Of a stretch of 64,000 bases of DNA, positions 1 to 8,836 are shown one piece after another. Where the stretch lies: positions 61,344-125,343 of the forward strand of contig CAWECP010000004.1 in NCBI GenBank assembly GCA_963807675.1. Direction: 5' to 3'. The position numbers and the translations under genes were made by a program. The notes beneath the pieces were generated by a model. It was given only the letters and a program-made list of their open reading frames with translations, did not search any database and was not told the origin of the DNA. The stretch is from Bog-473 sp963807675. Its GTDB lineage: Bacteria; Actinomycetota; Acidimicrobiia; Acidimicrobiales; RAAP-2. Each line of letters starts with the position of its first letter. Within the stretch, counting starts at the first letter, position 1.

Positions 1-240
1 CCCGAGCGGGTGGAGCAGCGCGTGCGCGCCCTGGTGACTGAGTTTCGGATTGGCCAGCTGATCACGTGCATGCATATGGGGAATCTGCCCGAGGAAGTCG
101 CTGCACAGAACAACGAGCTCTTTGCCAATCGCGTGATACCCAAGCTCCGCAATGTGTGGTCGGAGTACGAGGATCGCTGGACACCTCGTGTGAGCCAGGA
201 ACGGATTGCCGAACGGTTCCCCGTGACGGTGCCGGCCTGA
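1..240 (+). CDS. LLM-class flavin-dependent oxidoreductase, C-terminal fragment
   Basis: The reading frame is open from base 1 and stops with TGA at 238-240, so only the last 79 codons are in the window. The fragment has the usual C-terminal signature of luciferase-like monooxygenases: a short strand with HMGNLP, then ELFANRVIPKL as in the final helix of the TIM barrel. LLM enzymes use FMN or F420 and act in the cytoplasm. The substrate cannot be told from this tail. Four further LLM genes in the window show the family is common here. Confidence 0.7.
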   Translation, partial: PERVEQRVRALVTEFRIGQLITCMHMGNLPEEVAAQNNELFANRVIPKLRNVWSEYEDRWTPRVSQERIAERFPVTVPA

Positions 241-355
241 TTTCGATTGACGACTGTGGCACGGCAACCTCGGGTCGATCGAGCCCGTCTCGCGCTCAAT
301 CTTCCCGCCTGATCTTTCGAGGACCCCGGGAGGACACGGTCGCCCGAAGCGGCAA

Positions 356-1192
356 TCAGCGGGGCCGCGACCTGCCGGAGGCCTCGAACATGTCCTCCAG
401 GGCGCCGGGGATGAGGAGATGCTCCTGGTAGATGGTGGCGCCGAGCGTGCCGTGCCGGTCCCGTAGCGACCCGTGGTACGAGCCTCGGGCGCCCCCGGCC
501 TTGATGGGATCCAGATCGAGCAGCACCCACTCGTCGGCCCGGATTTTGTCCTGGAACCACATGGCATGGTCGATGCTGGGACCGCCGCGCCCGATCAGCT
601 CCCGGCCCTGCTGGCCGAAGCCGCTGCCGAGGTCGGACAGGTAGGTGAGCCCGGCCCGGTGCAGGAGCGGGTCGTCGCCCAGCGGTGTGGTCGAACGCAC
701 CCACATGCAGTCGCTGAAGATGCCCTTGAGGAAGTCGGTGGGCGTGACCTCGCGCACCTCGATCAGCGGGATACGGGTACTCGTGCTCGCATCCTCGGGC
801 TCGGGCCGCTCGCGACGGGGCGCGGCGTCGAACAGGCCGCCCTCGCGCTCGGCATGAAACGAGGCGAGCATGGAGAAGATCACCTCGCCTTCCTGCATGG
901 CCACCACGTGCCGGGACGAGAAGGACCGTCCGTCGCGGTCGCGGTCAACCTGGAGGATGACGGGCAGATCGCAGCGTCCGGCCCGCAGGAAGTAGCCGTG
1001 CAGCCAGTGCGGCAGGCGGTCCTCCTCAATGGTGGCCGCGGCGGCCAGCAGGCACTGGGCCGCCACCTGCCCGCCGTACAGCGTCGGGCGCGGGCCGTAG
1101 TTGGCGTTGCGGGCGCGGAACAGGTCGCGGTCGACCCGTTCGAGCGTCAGGAGCTCCTCCAGGTTGTCGGCGACCTGGAGCTCGAGACTCAT
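356..1192 (-). CDS. Acyl-CoA thioesterase II (TesB-like double hotdog)
   Basis: This 278-residue protein hydrolyses acyl-CoA to free acid and CoA. The N-terminal half has YGGQVAAQ and LHGYFLRAG, and the C-terminal half has the family block IDHAMWF with the Asp that belongs to the TesB catalytic triad, so both hotdog folds are present and the length is normal. The ATG at 1192 overlaps the stop of the upstream hydrolase gene as ATGA, indicating translational coupling. A longer upstream open frame exists but is the antisense shadow of that hydrolase. It may recycle CoA in the surrounding beta-oxidation genes. Substrate range is unknown. Confidence 0.85.
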   Translation of the reverse strand: MSLELQVADNLEELLTLERVDRDLFRARNANYGPRPTLYGGQVAAQCLLAAAATIEEDRLPHWLHGYFLRAGRCDLPVILQVDRDRDGRSFSSRHVVAMQEGEVIFSMLASFHAEREGGLFDAAPRRERPEPEDASTSTRIPLIEVREVTPTDFLKGIFSDCMWVRSTTPLGDDPLLHRAGLTYLSDLGSGFGQQGRELIGRGGPSIDHAMWFQDKIRADEWVLLDLDPIKAGGARGSYHGSLRDRHGTLGATIYQEHLLIPGALEDMFEASGRSRPR

Positions 1193-2229
1193 GTCGCCGC
1201 CGCCTTCCAGGCCCGCACCCAATCCGCCCATGTCTCGATGCGCCGCCAGATCAGCTCCCTGGTCCCGGCGAAGTTGTGCATGTGCGCCATTCTCGGGCAC
1301 ACGAACATGTCCACGCTCGGTGCCGACACGTAGGCCCGCGGTTCGCCCGGAGGGTCGACGAGCACGTCGCGCTCGCCCAGCGCCACCAGTACCGGGCAGC
1401 GCACGGCGGCGGCCTCGGGAGCCACGCCTCCTGGCGCCACGCACCACAGGGCGACGGTCATGGGCACCGTGGCCGAGCCCCACGGCGGCAGGTCGCCACT
1501 CCGGGTCGGGTAGTCGGTCATGTCGCGCCGCACCACCTCGGGGTCGACGTCGTCGTAGTGGAAGCCCCAGGCCATGGCGTCGGCGTGAGGCGCGGCAGCC
1601 GGGTCGAGTTCGGCCAGCGCAGGGGCATTGGTGACGATGCCGTCGGAAGGCAGGGCGTCGCGGGGCATCCAGGGCATGACGAGCGGCGGCGTGCCTGGCG
1701 CGGTCGGCGGCAGCGTGTGCACGGCGCTGTAGCCGAGCACCCCGATGCCGTCGTAGCAGTGGTAGCGGCCCTGTTGGACGATGGTCAGGCTCCCGCCCAT
1801 CGACTGGCCGATGCCGATGGTGACGGGGGCTTCGAGCGGGTTGAGCCCGTCGACCAGGGTGCCGGCCGCCAGCTTCTGCCGCACGTCGGCCTCGGCGGCC
1901 TGACTCGCCGCCACGACCGGGGTGTACGTCAAGCGCTCGGGATCGTGTTGGGAGCTGTCGCCCACGCCCAGGTGGTCGAGCGACACCACGATCCAGCCGC
2001 GCTCGGCGTGCCAAATGGCCTGACTGCCGGTGGTCGTGCTCGTGCTCGTGCTGGTACCGGGGAGGTCCTCGGTGAAGTAACCCCGGGAGTAGCCGCCTCC
2101 CGGCTTGGCGAAGCACACCACCGGGTCCAGCGGCACCTGGTCGGGCACCGTCACCGAGAGCGCCACGTGGGCGGGCTCGCCAAGGCCGGCGGCTTCGGTG
2201 ACGTCCACTTCCAGGTCGATCGTTCGCAC
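1189..2229 (-). CDS. Alpha/beta hydrolase
   Basis: A 346-residue alpha/beta-hydrolase fold protein. The nucleophile elbow is GQSMGG near residue 143, the acid is probably the Asp in GERDVL near residue 285, and the His is in the MAHMHNF stretch near residue 313. There is no signal peptide, so it is cytoplasmic. The start is GTG at 2229, and the 3' end overlaps the TesB-like gene by four bases. The pair probably forms one transcript with the SDR upstream (33-base gap). Esterase, lactonase or thioesterase activity is possible; the sequence does not distinguish them. Confidence 0.75.
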   Translation of the reverse strand: MRTIDLEVDVTEAAGLGEPAHVALSVTVPDQVPLDPVVCFAKPGGGYSRGYFTEDLPGTSTSTSTTTGSQAIWHAERGWIVVSLDHLGVGDSSQHDPERLTYTPVVAASQAAEADVRQKLAAGTLVDGLNPLEAPVTIGIGQSMGGSLTIVQQGRYHCYDGIGVLGYSAVHTLPPTAPGTPPLVMPWMPRDALPSDGIVTNAPALAELDPAAAPHADAMAWGFHYDDVDPEVVRRDMTDYPTRSGDLPPWGSATVPMTVALWCVAPGGVAPEAAAVRCPVLVALGERDVLVDPPGEPRAYVSAPSVDMFVCPRMAHMHNFAGTRELIWRRIETWADWVRAWKAAAT

Positions 2230-2262
2230 GCTCAGCGCCCCCCGCTGCTCCTACGGCCGCTT

Positions 2263-3021
2263 CTACTTCGGCGCGAACCGTGTGCCGGCGTCGAGCCGGA
2301 TGCAGAGGCCGTTGAGCATCGGGTTCTCCACAATGGCGACGGCCAACTTGCCGTACTCCTCGGGGCGGCCCAAGCGCTTGGGAAAGGCAGCGTCCTTCGT
2401 CAGCGTCGCGGCGAACTCGTCGGGGATGCCCTTGGTGAGGCCGGTGCTGAAGAGGCTGGGAGCGATGGCCATGGCCCGGATGCCCAGGCTGCCCAGGTCA
2501 CGGGCCATGGTGAACACCATGCCGACGATGCCCGACTTGGCGGCGGCGTAGGCCACCTGCCCGATTTGGCCCTCGAAGGCGGCGATGGAGGCGGTGTCGA
2601 TGATGACGCCACGCTCGTCGTCCTCGGGCTCGTTGGTCGACATGTAGTGGGCCTGGAGACGGTTCAGGTTGAAGGTGCCGATGAGGTTCAGCTCAATGAT
2701 CCTGCGGAACTCGCCGAGTGGGTGCGGCCCCTCCTTGGTCAGCGTGCGCTTGGCCGTGCCGCCGCCGGCCGTGTTCACCGCGATGTGCAGGCCGCCCAGC
2801 GCCTCGACGGCGTCGGCCATGGCGGTCTCGGTCTGGGCGTCGTCGAGGATGTCGACCTCGTGGAACGTGCCGCCGAGCTCCTTGGCCACCTCCGCCCCGG
2901 CCGACGTGGGCAGGTCCAGGATGGCGATTTCGGCACCCTTTTGGCGCAGCAGCTCGGCCGAGGACTTGGCCATCCCTGATGCGCCCCCGACGATGACGGC
3001 CTTCTTGCCCTCGATCTCCAC
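2263..3021 (-). CDS. SDR oxidoreductase, 3-hydroxyacyl-CoA dehydrogenase-like
   Basis: A short-chain dehydrogenase of 252 residues, the standard length. It has a variant glycine-rich NAD(P) motif GGASGMAKS near residue 12, Asp at the end of strand 2 (LDLP), the NTAGGG motif, and the YAAAK catalytic Tyr-Lys pair. Sequence style (early GEFRRIIELNLIGTFN block) matches HSD17B10/type II 3-hydroxyacyl-CoA dehydrogenases. I chose GTG at 3021 because GAGGAAG lies just upstream; the longer frame to 3108 adds 29 residues without family likeness. It would oxidise 3-hydroxyacyl-CoA beside the enoyl-CoA hydratase encoded divergently. Confidence 0.82.
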   Translation of the reverse strand: MEIEGKKAVIVGGASGMAKSSAELLRQKGAEIAILDLPTSAGAEVAKELGGTFHEVDILDDAQTETAMADAVEALGGLHIAVNTAGGGTAKRTLTKEGPHPLGEFRRIIELNLIGTFNLNRLQAHYMSTNEPEDDERGVIIDTASIAAFEGQIGQVAYAAAKSGIVGMVFTMARDLGSLGIRAMAIAPSLFSTGLTKGIPDEFAATLTKDAAFPKRLGRPEEYGKLAVAIVENPMLNGLCIRLDAGTRFAPK

Positions 3022-3095
3022 GTGGTTCTTCCTCTCTTCTGCCTCTTGCGCCCCGAGTTCGTGCAGGACTTTGGTCGTATGTGATGCTGACGGGC

Positions 3096-3110
3096 CGGTG
3101 GACCCCACCG
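3096..3110. promoter_or_regulatory. Candidate operator in divergent SDR / enoyl-CoA hydratase promoter region
   Basis: CGGTGG and CCACCG arms separated by ACC form a 6-bp inverted repeat within the 149-bp divergent intergenic region (3022-3170). A regulator could control both genes from it. No regulator is adjacent, and the site is short and GC-rich, so confidence is low. Confidence 0.25.
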
Positions 3111-3170
3111 CAAACCGGACTAGAAGAGTGTACTTTTTGTGCCTCGACCGCCAACGGTCCAGGAGGACCC

Positions 3171-3947
3171 GTGGAACGCGAAACCATCTTGTTCGACGTG
3201 GCCGACAACGTGGCCACCATCACGCTCAACCGGCCGGACAACCTGAACTCGTTCAACAACGCCATGGCCGGCGACATGCAGTGGGCCTGGGAGACCGTAC
3301 GCGACACCGACGACATCTACTGCGTGGTGTTGCAGGCCAACGGCGAGCGGGCCTTCTGCACGGGTGTCGACATCAAAGAGCCAGACCTGTGGTTCATGAA
3401 GGACAATGCCTGGAACGGCTTCGACCCGGGGGTCTCCCTGAGCCCGAAGTTGCACCATAAGGTCTGGAAACCGATCGTCTGCGCCGTGCACGGCCTCTGC
3501 GCCGGTGGGGCGCAGTACTTCGTGAACGAGTCCGACATCGTCATCTGCTCCGAGGATGCGGTGTTCTTTGACCCGCACGCCAATGTGGGGATCGTCAGCG
3601 CGCTCGAGCCGATCGGCATGCTGCACCGTGGCGTTCCGCTGGGCGATGTGCTGCGCTGGGCCCTGATGGGCAACGAAGAGCGCCTGACCGCGGCCACCGC
3701 GTTGCGCCTCGGCCTGGTCACCGAGGTGGTGGCGCGTGACGCCCTGCGCGACCGGGCGCGCCAGATCGCTCTGTCCATCGCGGGGCGGAACCCCAAGGCG
3801 ATCCAGGGAACGATCCGGGCCATTTGGGAATCGCTGGACATGACCCGGACCCCGGCACTGAACAACGGGTTCTCCTACACGCTGATCGGCAACTACCCTC
3901 CGAATCCTCCGGCGCGGCGCGACAAGTCCGAGACGCAGTATCGCTGA
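3171..3947 (+). CDS. Enoyl-CoA hydratase/isomerase family protein
   Basis: A 258-residue crotonase-fold protein. The oxyanion-hole segments are seen as AFCTGVDIKE (residues about 62-71) and VHGLCAGGAQ (about 104-113). In classical hydratases Glu residues stand after these glycines; here the second segment continues HANVGIVSALEP, so the exact reaction (hydration, isomerisation or hydrolysis) is open. The GTG start at 3171 follows a strong AGGAGGA at 3161. It is the first of three same-strand genes (LLM, SDR) with short gaps of 33 and 8 bases. Confidence 0.83.
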   Translation: MERETILFDVADNVATITLNRPDNLNSFNNAMAGDMQWAWETVRDTDDIYCVVLQANGERAFCTGVDIKEPDLWFMKDNAWNGFDPGVSLSPKLHHKVWKPIVCAVHGLCAGGAQYFVNESDIVICSEDAVFFDPHANVGIVSALEPIGMLHRGVPLGDVLRWALMGNEERLTAATALRLGLVTEVVARDALRDRARQIALSIAGRNPKAIQGTIRAIWESLDMTRTPALNNGFSYTLIGNYPPNPPARRDKSETQYR

Positions 3948-3980
3948 GCACGGGCACCAGGAACGGGAGGGCGAGGGCAC

Positions 3981-4949
3981 ATGTTGTTCGGATTACGGTT
4001 CGACTTCCGCAATCCTGCGATCGCAGGCACATCAATGGCCGAGCGGTACGAGGCGGCGCTCGAGATGGCAGAGTGGGCCGACCGGCTGGGCTGCGTCAGC
4101 ATCGCTGTGTCCGAGCACCACGCGTCAACCGACGGCTACCTGCCTAGCCCGCTCCCGATGATCGCGGCCATGGCGGCCCGGACCACCACGGTGCGCTTCA
4201 CCGTCGCAGCGCTCATCGCCCCCTTCTACGACCCCATCCGCCTGGCCGAGGACCTGCTCGTGCTGGACAACCTGAGCCGCGGGCGGGTGGACCTGATCGT
4301 GGCCGGCGGGTATGTGCGCCAGGAGTTCGAGCTGTACGACGTGTCGCCCGCGGAGCGCGGGCGTCGCGTCACCGAGACGGTCAGCACGCTGCGGGCTGCC
4401 TTCCGCGGGGAGCCCTTCGAGTACCAGGGTCGGACGGTCCATCTCACGCCCGGGCCGTATGGCACCGGGCCGGGCCTCCTGCTCGGCGGCAGCAGTGCGG
4501 CGGCGGCCAGAAGGGCGGCCCGCATCGCCGACGGCTTTGTTCCGTCCGTGCCCGAGGTCTGGGACTTCTACCGGGAGGAGGTGCAACGACTCGGCCGCCC
4601 CGACCCCGGATCCAGTGTCATCGGGGAGAACCGAGTGGTGGCCCTGGCTGAGGACCCCGAGGAGGGATGGCATCGCATGGCGCCGTTCTTCCTGCACGAG
4701 ACGAACACCTACGGGGTGTGGCAGGCGCAGGAGCAGGTCGCTTCGCCGTATCGGGAGGTGGAGGACGAGGCGGCCCTGCGGGGCACGGGCCAGTATGCCG
4801 TGCTCACGCCCGGGGAGCTTGTGCAGGAGCTGAAGGCCGCCCCGTTTCCCTTCACGCTTCTCCACCCCCTGTGTGGCGGGATCCCGCCCGAGCTGGCCTG
4901 GTCGAGCCTGCGCCTGTTCGAAGACGAAGTCGTGCCGGAATTCGCCTAG
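3981..4949 (+). CDS. LLM-class flavin/F420-dependent oxidoreductase
   Basis: A 322-residue luciferase-like monooxygenase TIM barrel. The N-terminal SEHHASTDGYLPSP block, LIAPFYDPIRLAEDL and the SRGRVDLIVAGGY motif (residues about 98-110) are typical of the family. Such enzymes oxidise or reduce organic substrates with reduced FMN or F420. The ATG at 3981 follows GGGAGGGCG. The downstream SDR starts 8 bases after its stop, so the two are probably co-translated. The substrate is not evident, but the CoA-enzyme context suggests a step in degradation of an acyl or ring compound. Confidence 0.82.
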   Translation: MLFGLRFDFRNPAIAGTSMAERYEAALEMAEWADRLGCVSIAVSEHHASTDGYLPSPLPMIAAMAARTTTVRFTVAALIAPFYDPIRLAEDLLVLDNLSRGRVDLIVAGGYVRQEFELYDVSPAERGRRVTETVSTLRAAFRGEPFEYQGRTVHLTPGPYGTGPGLLLGGSSAAAARRAARIADGFVPSVPEVWDFYREEVQRLGRPDPGSSVIGENRVVALAEDPEEGWHRMAPFFLHETNTYGVWQAQEQVASPYREVEDEAALRGTGQYAVLTPGELVQELKAAPFPFTLLHPLCGGIPPELAWSSLRLFEDEVVPEFA

Positions 4950-4957
4950 GAGCCGAG

Positions 4958-5791
4958 ATGTCCGATGTCCCGATGACCAGTCCGTCCAACTCGACCAGCG
5001 ACAGCACGGTCGCCGTGGTGACCGGCGCCGGCAGCGGCATGGGGCGGTGCTGCGTGGACCGGCTGCGCGGCTTGGCCGACCACCTCGTCACCGTCGACCT
5101 ACGTCCGCCGGAGCTCGAAGGCACGGTCAACGTCGTCTGCGACGTGTCCGATGAGGCCGACGTGGCGCAACTGGTCGAGCGGGTGTCCGAGCTGGGGTCG
5201 TTCCGGGCCCTGGCCCACGCCGCCGGGATCTCACCGACCATGGCAGACGCCCGGCGCATCCTCGACGTCGACCTGGTGGGGACCGAGCGGATGTTGCAGG
5301 CGTTCGGAGCGCTGGTGCGGCCGGGTTCGGCGGCCGTGTGCTTCTCGTCACTGGCGGCGTACCAGATCGCGCCCTTCGCCGACCCGGCCCACGACGTGCT
5401 GCTCGACGACCCGCTGGCCCCCGACTTCCTCGACCGCATGGGCGCGGTGACGGGAGACAGCGGGTACGCCTACTCGCTGGCCAAGCGCGGTGTGATCCGC
5501 GCCTGCGCCCGCGCCGCCGTGCGCTGGGGCGCCCGAGGCGGGCGGGTGAACTCCTTGGCCCCCGGGTTGATCGACACGCCGATGGGACGCCAGGAGCTCG
5601 AGCAGCAGCCGGCCATGCCGGCGATGCTCGAGCGCGTCCCGTTGGCGCGACTCGGTGAGGCGGACGAGGTGGCGGCGGTGGTTGCCTTCCTGCTGTCCGA
5701 CGACGCCTCGTACGTCTCGGGCATCGACGTGCTGGTCGACGGCGCCATAATGCCCGGGATGGCTGAGGTTCCCCTCCCAGGAATGGGCTGA
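4958..5791 (+). CDS. SDR-family oxidoreductase
   Basis: A 277-residue short-chain dehydrogenase. The cofactor motif is TGAGSGMG (residues about 22-29), the NAG-equivalent is AHAAGIS, the catalytic Ser lies in CFSSLAAY, and YSLAKRG supplies Tyr and Lys. A 30-residue insertion between the Ser and the Tyr-Lys pair resembles 3-alpha-hydroxysteroid dehydrogenase/carbonyl reductase-type SDRs, so a hydroxysteroid or alicyclic alcohol is a reasonable guess. ATG at 4958 follows GGAG at 4949. The C terminus has the usual SGIDVLVDGA. Confidence 0.82.
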   Translation: MSDVPMTSPSNSTSDSTVAVVTGAGSGMGRCCVDRLRGLADHLVTVDLRPPELEGTVNVVCDVSDEADVAQLVERVSELGSFRALAHAAGISPTMADARRILDVDLVGTERMLQAFGALVRPGSAAVCFSSLAAYQIAPFADPAHDVLLDDPLAPDFLDRMGAVTGDSGYAYSLAKRGVIRACARAAVRWGARGGRVNSLAPGLIDTPMGRQELEQQPAMPAMLERVPLARLGEADEVAAVVAFLLSDDASYVSGIDVLVDGAIMPGMAEVPLPGMG

Positions 5792-5866
5792 GCGAGGCCG
5801 GCTTCGACTCTTGTCAGGCGGAGGACTGGAGAGTCTGGTCGCCCCGCGTAGGCGGGTCGGACCCCG

Positions 5867-7105
5867 TTAGATCCTTTCGATGATGACGGCCGGCGCCATA
5901 CCGCCACCGGCACACATGGTGATGAGTGCCACCTGATCGTCCCGGCGCTCGAGCTCGTCCAAGGCGGTCCCGACCAGGAGGGAGCCCGTGGCGCCGATGG
6001 GATGGCCCAGCGCGATGGCACCGCCGTTTACGTTGATTGTGTCGCGGTCGATATCGAGGTCGCGTATGTACTTCTCCGGCACGACCGCGAAGGCTTCATT
6101 CACCTCGAACAGGTCGATGTTGCCGAGAGACATGCCCGCCTTGGCCAGCACCTTCTTGGTCGCCGGCACCGGCGCGTTCAGCATCAGCGTCGGGTCGTCA
6201 CCGATGTTGGCCGTGGCCGCGATGCGGGCCCGGGGCGTCAGGCCGTGGGCGCGGGCGTACTCGGGGGAGGTCAGCAGCAGCGCGGCGGCGCCGTCGACCA
6301 CGCCCGAGGAGTTGCCGGCGTGATGCACATGGTCGATTTCGAGGCCGGGGAACTTCTGCAGGACGAGGGAGCGGTAGGTGGTGCCTCGATCGTCGAGCGG
6401 GACGTCGGCCAGGGCCGCGAAGGACGCCGGCAGCGCGGCCAGAGAATCGGCGGTGGTGCCCGGGCGCGGGTACTCCTCGCGGTCCAACGCCACCGACCCG
6501 TCGAGGTTGTGCACGGGGATGAGCGACTTGTCGAAGCGACCCTCCTTGATGGCGACCTCGGCACGCCGTTGCGACTCGGCCGCCAGCGCGTCGACGGCGC
6601 GGCGGTCGATCTTCTCCAGGGTGGCGATGGCGTCGGCGGCCACCCCCTGGTTGGTCTGGGGGTGGACCGCGCGCAGGTGGTCGTTGCCGCTGTCCAGGAA
6701 GGGCGAACGTGCGCCCGTCACATTGGCCGCGTAGGACGACATCATTTCGGTGCCACCGGCGATGACCACGTCTTCCATGCCCGACATGACGGAGGCGGCG
6801 GCGAGGTTCACCGACGTGATGCCGGACCCGCAGAACCGGTCGAGGGTGACGCCGCTCGCCGTGATGGCGTAGCCGGCGTCGAGCGCGGCCATCCGGCCGA
6901 GGTCGCCGCCCTGGGTGCCCCATTGCAGGGATGTGCCCCACACGATGTCGTCCACGTCACCGGTGTCGAGTCCGTTGCGCTCGGCCAGGGCCCGCAGGAC
7001 CGTGGCGCCGAGCACCTGCGGGTGCAGGCCGGTCAGCGCCCCCTTGCCCACCTTGCCGACTCCCCGCGGCGTGCGGCAGGCGTCGATGATCCACGCTTCC
7101 GTCAT
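5867..7105 (-). CDS. Thiolase (acetyl-CoA C-acyltransferase)
   Basis: A 412-residue thiolase that would cleave 3-ketoacyl-CoA with CoA, or condense two acyl-CoAs. The nucleophilic Cys is at residue 92 in DRFCGSG, the His is in GGAIALGHPIGATG near residue 370, and the second Cys is in MCAGGGMAP near residue 398; NEAF is also present. The ATG at 7105 gives the family N terminus (TEAWIIDACRTPRG). The gene converges on the SDR at 5791 and is divergent from the hydrolase at 7233. It completes a beta-oxidation set with the hydratase and SDR nearby. Confidence 0.9.
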   Translation of the reverse strand: MTEAWIIDACRTPRGVGKVGKGALTGLHPQVLGATVLRALAERNGLDTGDVDDIVWGTSLQWGTQGGDLGRMAALDAGYAITASGVTLDRFCGSGITSVNLAAASVMSGMEDVVIAGGTEMMSSYAANVTGARSPFLDSGNDHLRAVHPQTNQGVAADAIATLEKIDRRAVDALAAESQRRAEVAIKEGRFDKSLIPVHNLDGSVALDREEYPRPGTTADSLAALPASFAALADVPLDDRGTTYRSLVLQKFPGLEIDHVHHAGNSSGVVDGAAALLLTSPEYARAHGLTPRARIAATANIGDDPTLMLNAPVPATKKVLAKAGMSLGNIDLFEVNEAFAVVPEKYIRDLDIDRDTINVNGGAIALGHPIGATGSLLVGTALDELERRDDQVALITMCAGGGMAPAVIIERI

Positions 7106-7154
7106 GTCGTATTCTCGCTGCTGGCTACCGCGGGCTTGTTCGCGCGGCGCCCTG

Positions 7155-7169
7155 AATTGGCCGTAGGCC
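7155..7169. promoter_or_regulatory. Candidate operator between thiolase and hydrolase genes
   Basis: TTGGCC-GTA-GGCCAA is a perfect 6-bp inverted repeat inside the 127-bp divergent spacer. A TATCTT hexamer five bases downstream could be a -10 element for the plus-strand gene. The arrangement suits control of both genes by one dimeric repressor. No binding protein is identified. Confidence 0.35.
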
Positions 7170-7232
7170 AAAAGGTATCTTGATCAGGCAGGACGGTCGT
7201 CCCGGGCTGCCTCCGGACTGGGGAGGGTCATC

Positions 7233-8675
7233 GTGCCGAGCACACCGAGTGCCACGTTCAAGGAGATCCCGGGCAAGGCGCCGGACATCATGCGGGACTA
7301 CGACCTGGCCACGCTGGGCTACGAGGAGACCGAGTACGCGGTCGAGGGCGTGGCGGCCTCGTACGAATTGCAGGGTGAGCGGGGCGAGGACGGTCGATGG
7401 GAGACCGTGCCCGCGGCCGAGGCGCCCTTCCGGACCCGGTTCGTGGTGCGCCGGCCCATTGACGCCGACCACTTCAGCGGCACGGTCGTCGTCGAGTGGC
7501 ACAACGTGTCGGCCGGGATCGACGCCGCCCCCGATTGGGGGTTCTTCCACCGACACCTGACGGCGCGCGGACACGCCTGGGTCGGCGTGTCGGCGCAGAA
7601 GGTGGGCATCGACGGCGGCGGCTTCGTGGAGGGGATCCACCTGAAGCTGCTGGCGCCCGACCGGTACAGCTCGCTCGAGCACCCGGGCGACGCTTGGTCC
7701 TTCGACATGTTCACCCAGGTCGGAGCGCTTCTGCGCCTTCCCGGCGACGAGAATCCCCTCCGGAGTCTTTCAGCTCGCCAACTGCTGGCGGCCGGGGAGT
7801 CGCAGTCGGCCGCCTGCCTGGTGACCTATATCAACGCCGTGGACCGCCACGCGCAGCTCTTCGACGGATTCTTCGTGCACGGGAGGCCCGGGGCCGGCGT
7901 GTCGATCGACGGGGTGTTCCTCCCCAGTGCACGGGGCGAGGGGATCGAGGGGACCCGCCGGGCCATCGCGTCCAGGGGCGAGCGCATCCGCGACGACGTG
8001 CGGGTGCCCGTGCTGGTGCTCCAGAGCGAGACCGACGTGATCGTCCTCGGAGGTGGGTTGGCCAAGCAGCCCGACTCGGAGCGCGTCCGCGTCTGGGAGA
8101 TGGCCGGCGCGGCGCACGCCGACACCTATACGGTCAGCGGCGGCCGCCACGACGACGGGACGTTGGGCGGGGCACGACTGGCCGAGCTGCTTCGTCCGAC
8201 CACCAACCTGATCATGGGCCACACGGAGTCGCCGGTGAACGCCGGGCCCCAGCAGCACTACGTGTCCCAGGCTGCGCTGGCTCACCTGGCGGGCTGGGCG
8301 GCGGGCGAGGACCTGCCACCCCTGGCACCTCGGCTGGACCTCGACGCAGAGGGGACGGATTTCCAAAGGGACGAGCACGGGATCGCCATCGGGGGCATCC
8401 GCACCCCGTGGGTCGACGTGCCCACGGCCGTCATGTCGGGCCTCGGTCAGAGTGGCGAGTCGTTTGCCTTCCTCTTCGGCACCACCGAGCCCTTCGACGA
8501 AACGAAGCTGGCGTCCCTATATCCCGAAGGGGTGTCCGAGTACCAACAGCGGTTCGGGGCCTCCCTCGACGCCACGATTGCCGCCGGATTCTTGCTCGCC
8601 GAGGACAGGGAGGAGATCGTCGAGCTGGCGGCCGCCTCGTACCCACTGCGGCTGGCCGACGGGTCGAACGTCTGA
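7233..8675 (+). CDS. Alpha/beta-hydrolase-domain protein (Abhydrolase_10-like)
   Basis: A 480-residue protein of the large alpha/beta-hydrolase-domain family that is common beside actinobacterial lipid genes. The likely nucleophile is in GESQSA near residue 189, followed by a region with SETDV (acid) and GAAHAD (His near residue 292). Tyr- and Trp-rich segments such as VVEWHNVSAG fit the family. The start is GTG at 7233 after GGGAGGG. There is no signal peptide or membrane segment. Esterase or lactone hydrolase activity is likely; the substrate is unknown. Confidence 0.72.
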   Translation: MPSTPSATFKEIPGKAPDIMRDYDLATLGYEETEYAVEGVAASYELQGERGEDGRWETVPAAEAPFRTRFVVRRPIDADHFSGTVVVEWHNVSAGIDAAPDWGFFHRHLTARGHAWVGVSAQKVGIDGGGFVEGIHLKLLAPDRYSSLEHPGDAWSFDMFTQVGALLRLPGDENPLRSLSARQLLAAGESQSAACLVTYINAVDRHAQLFDGFFVHGRPGAGVSIDGVFLPSARGEGIEGTRRAIASRGERIRDDVRVPVLVLQSETDVIVLGGGLAKQPDSERVRVWEMAGAAHADTYTVSGGRHDDGTLGGARLAELLRPTTNLIMGHTESPVNAGPQQHYVSQAALAHLAGWAAGEDLPPLAPRLDLDAEGTDFQRDEHGIAIGGIRTPWVDVPTAVMSGLGQSGESFAFLFGTTEPFDETKLASLYPEGVSEYQQRFGASLDATIAAGFLLAEDREEIVELAAASYPLRLADGSNV

Positions 8676-8836
8676 CGTAATTCATCATACCCTTTTCCGT
8701 TCCGGCAGGGCCCGCAGGCACGTTCGGGACGGGCAACAGGGCAGCCCACCTGAATGGTCAGTCGGCCGACCGGGGGGCATGGACCCACTCTGCTAACGTC
8801 GCAAAAAGAGGGTCCTCTTTTCCCCTGGGAGGGTGC

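Noticed and set aside
1276..2979. 567-codon plus-strand open frame over two minus-strand genes
   Set aside because: His/Arg/Gly-rich antisense shadow of the hydrolase and SDR genes, whose motifs are clear.
3120..3140. KstR-type operator near AGAAGAGTGTACTTT
   Set aside because: The arms do not match the KstR consensus (AAC-NN-GTT core) and are not palindromic.
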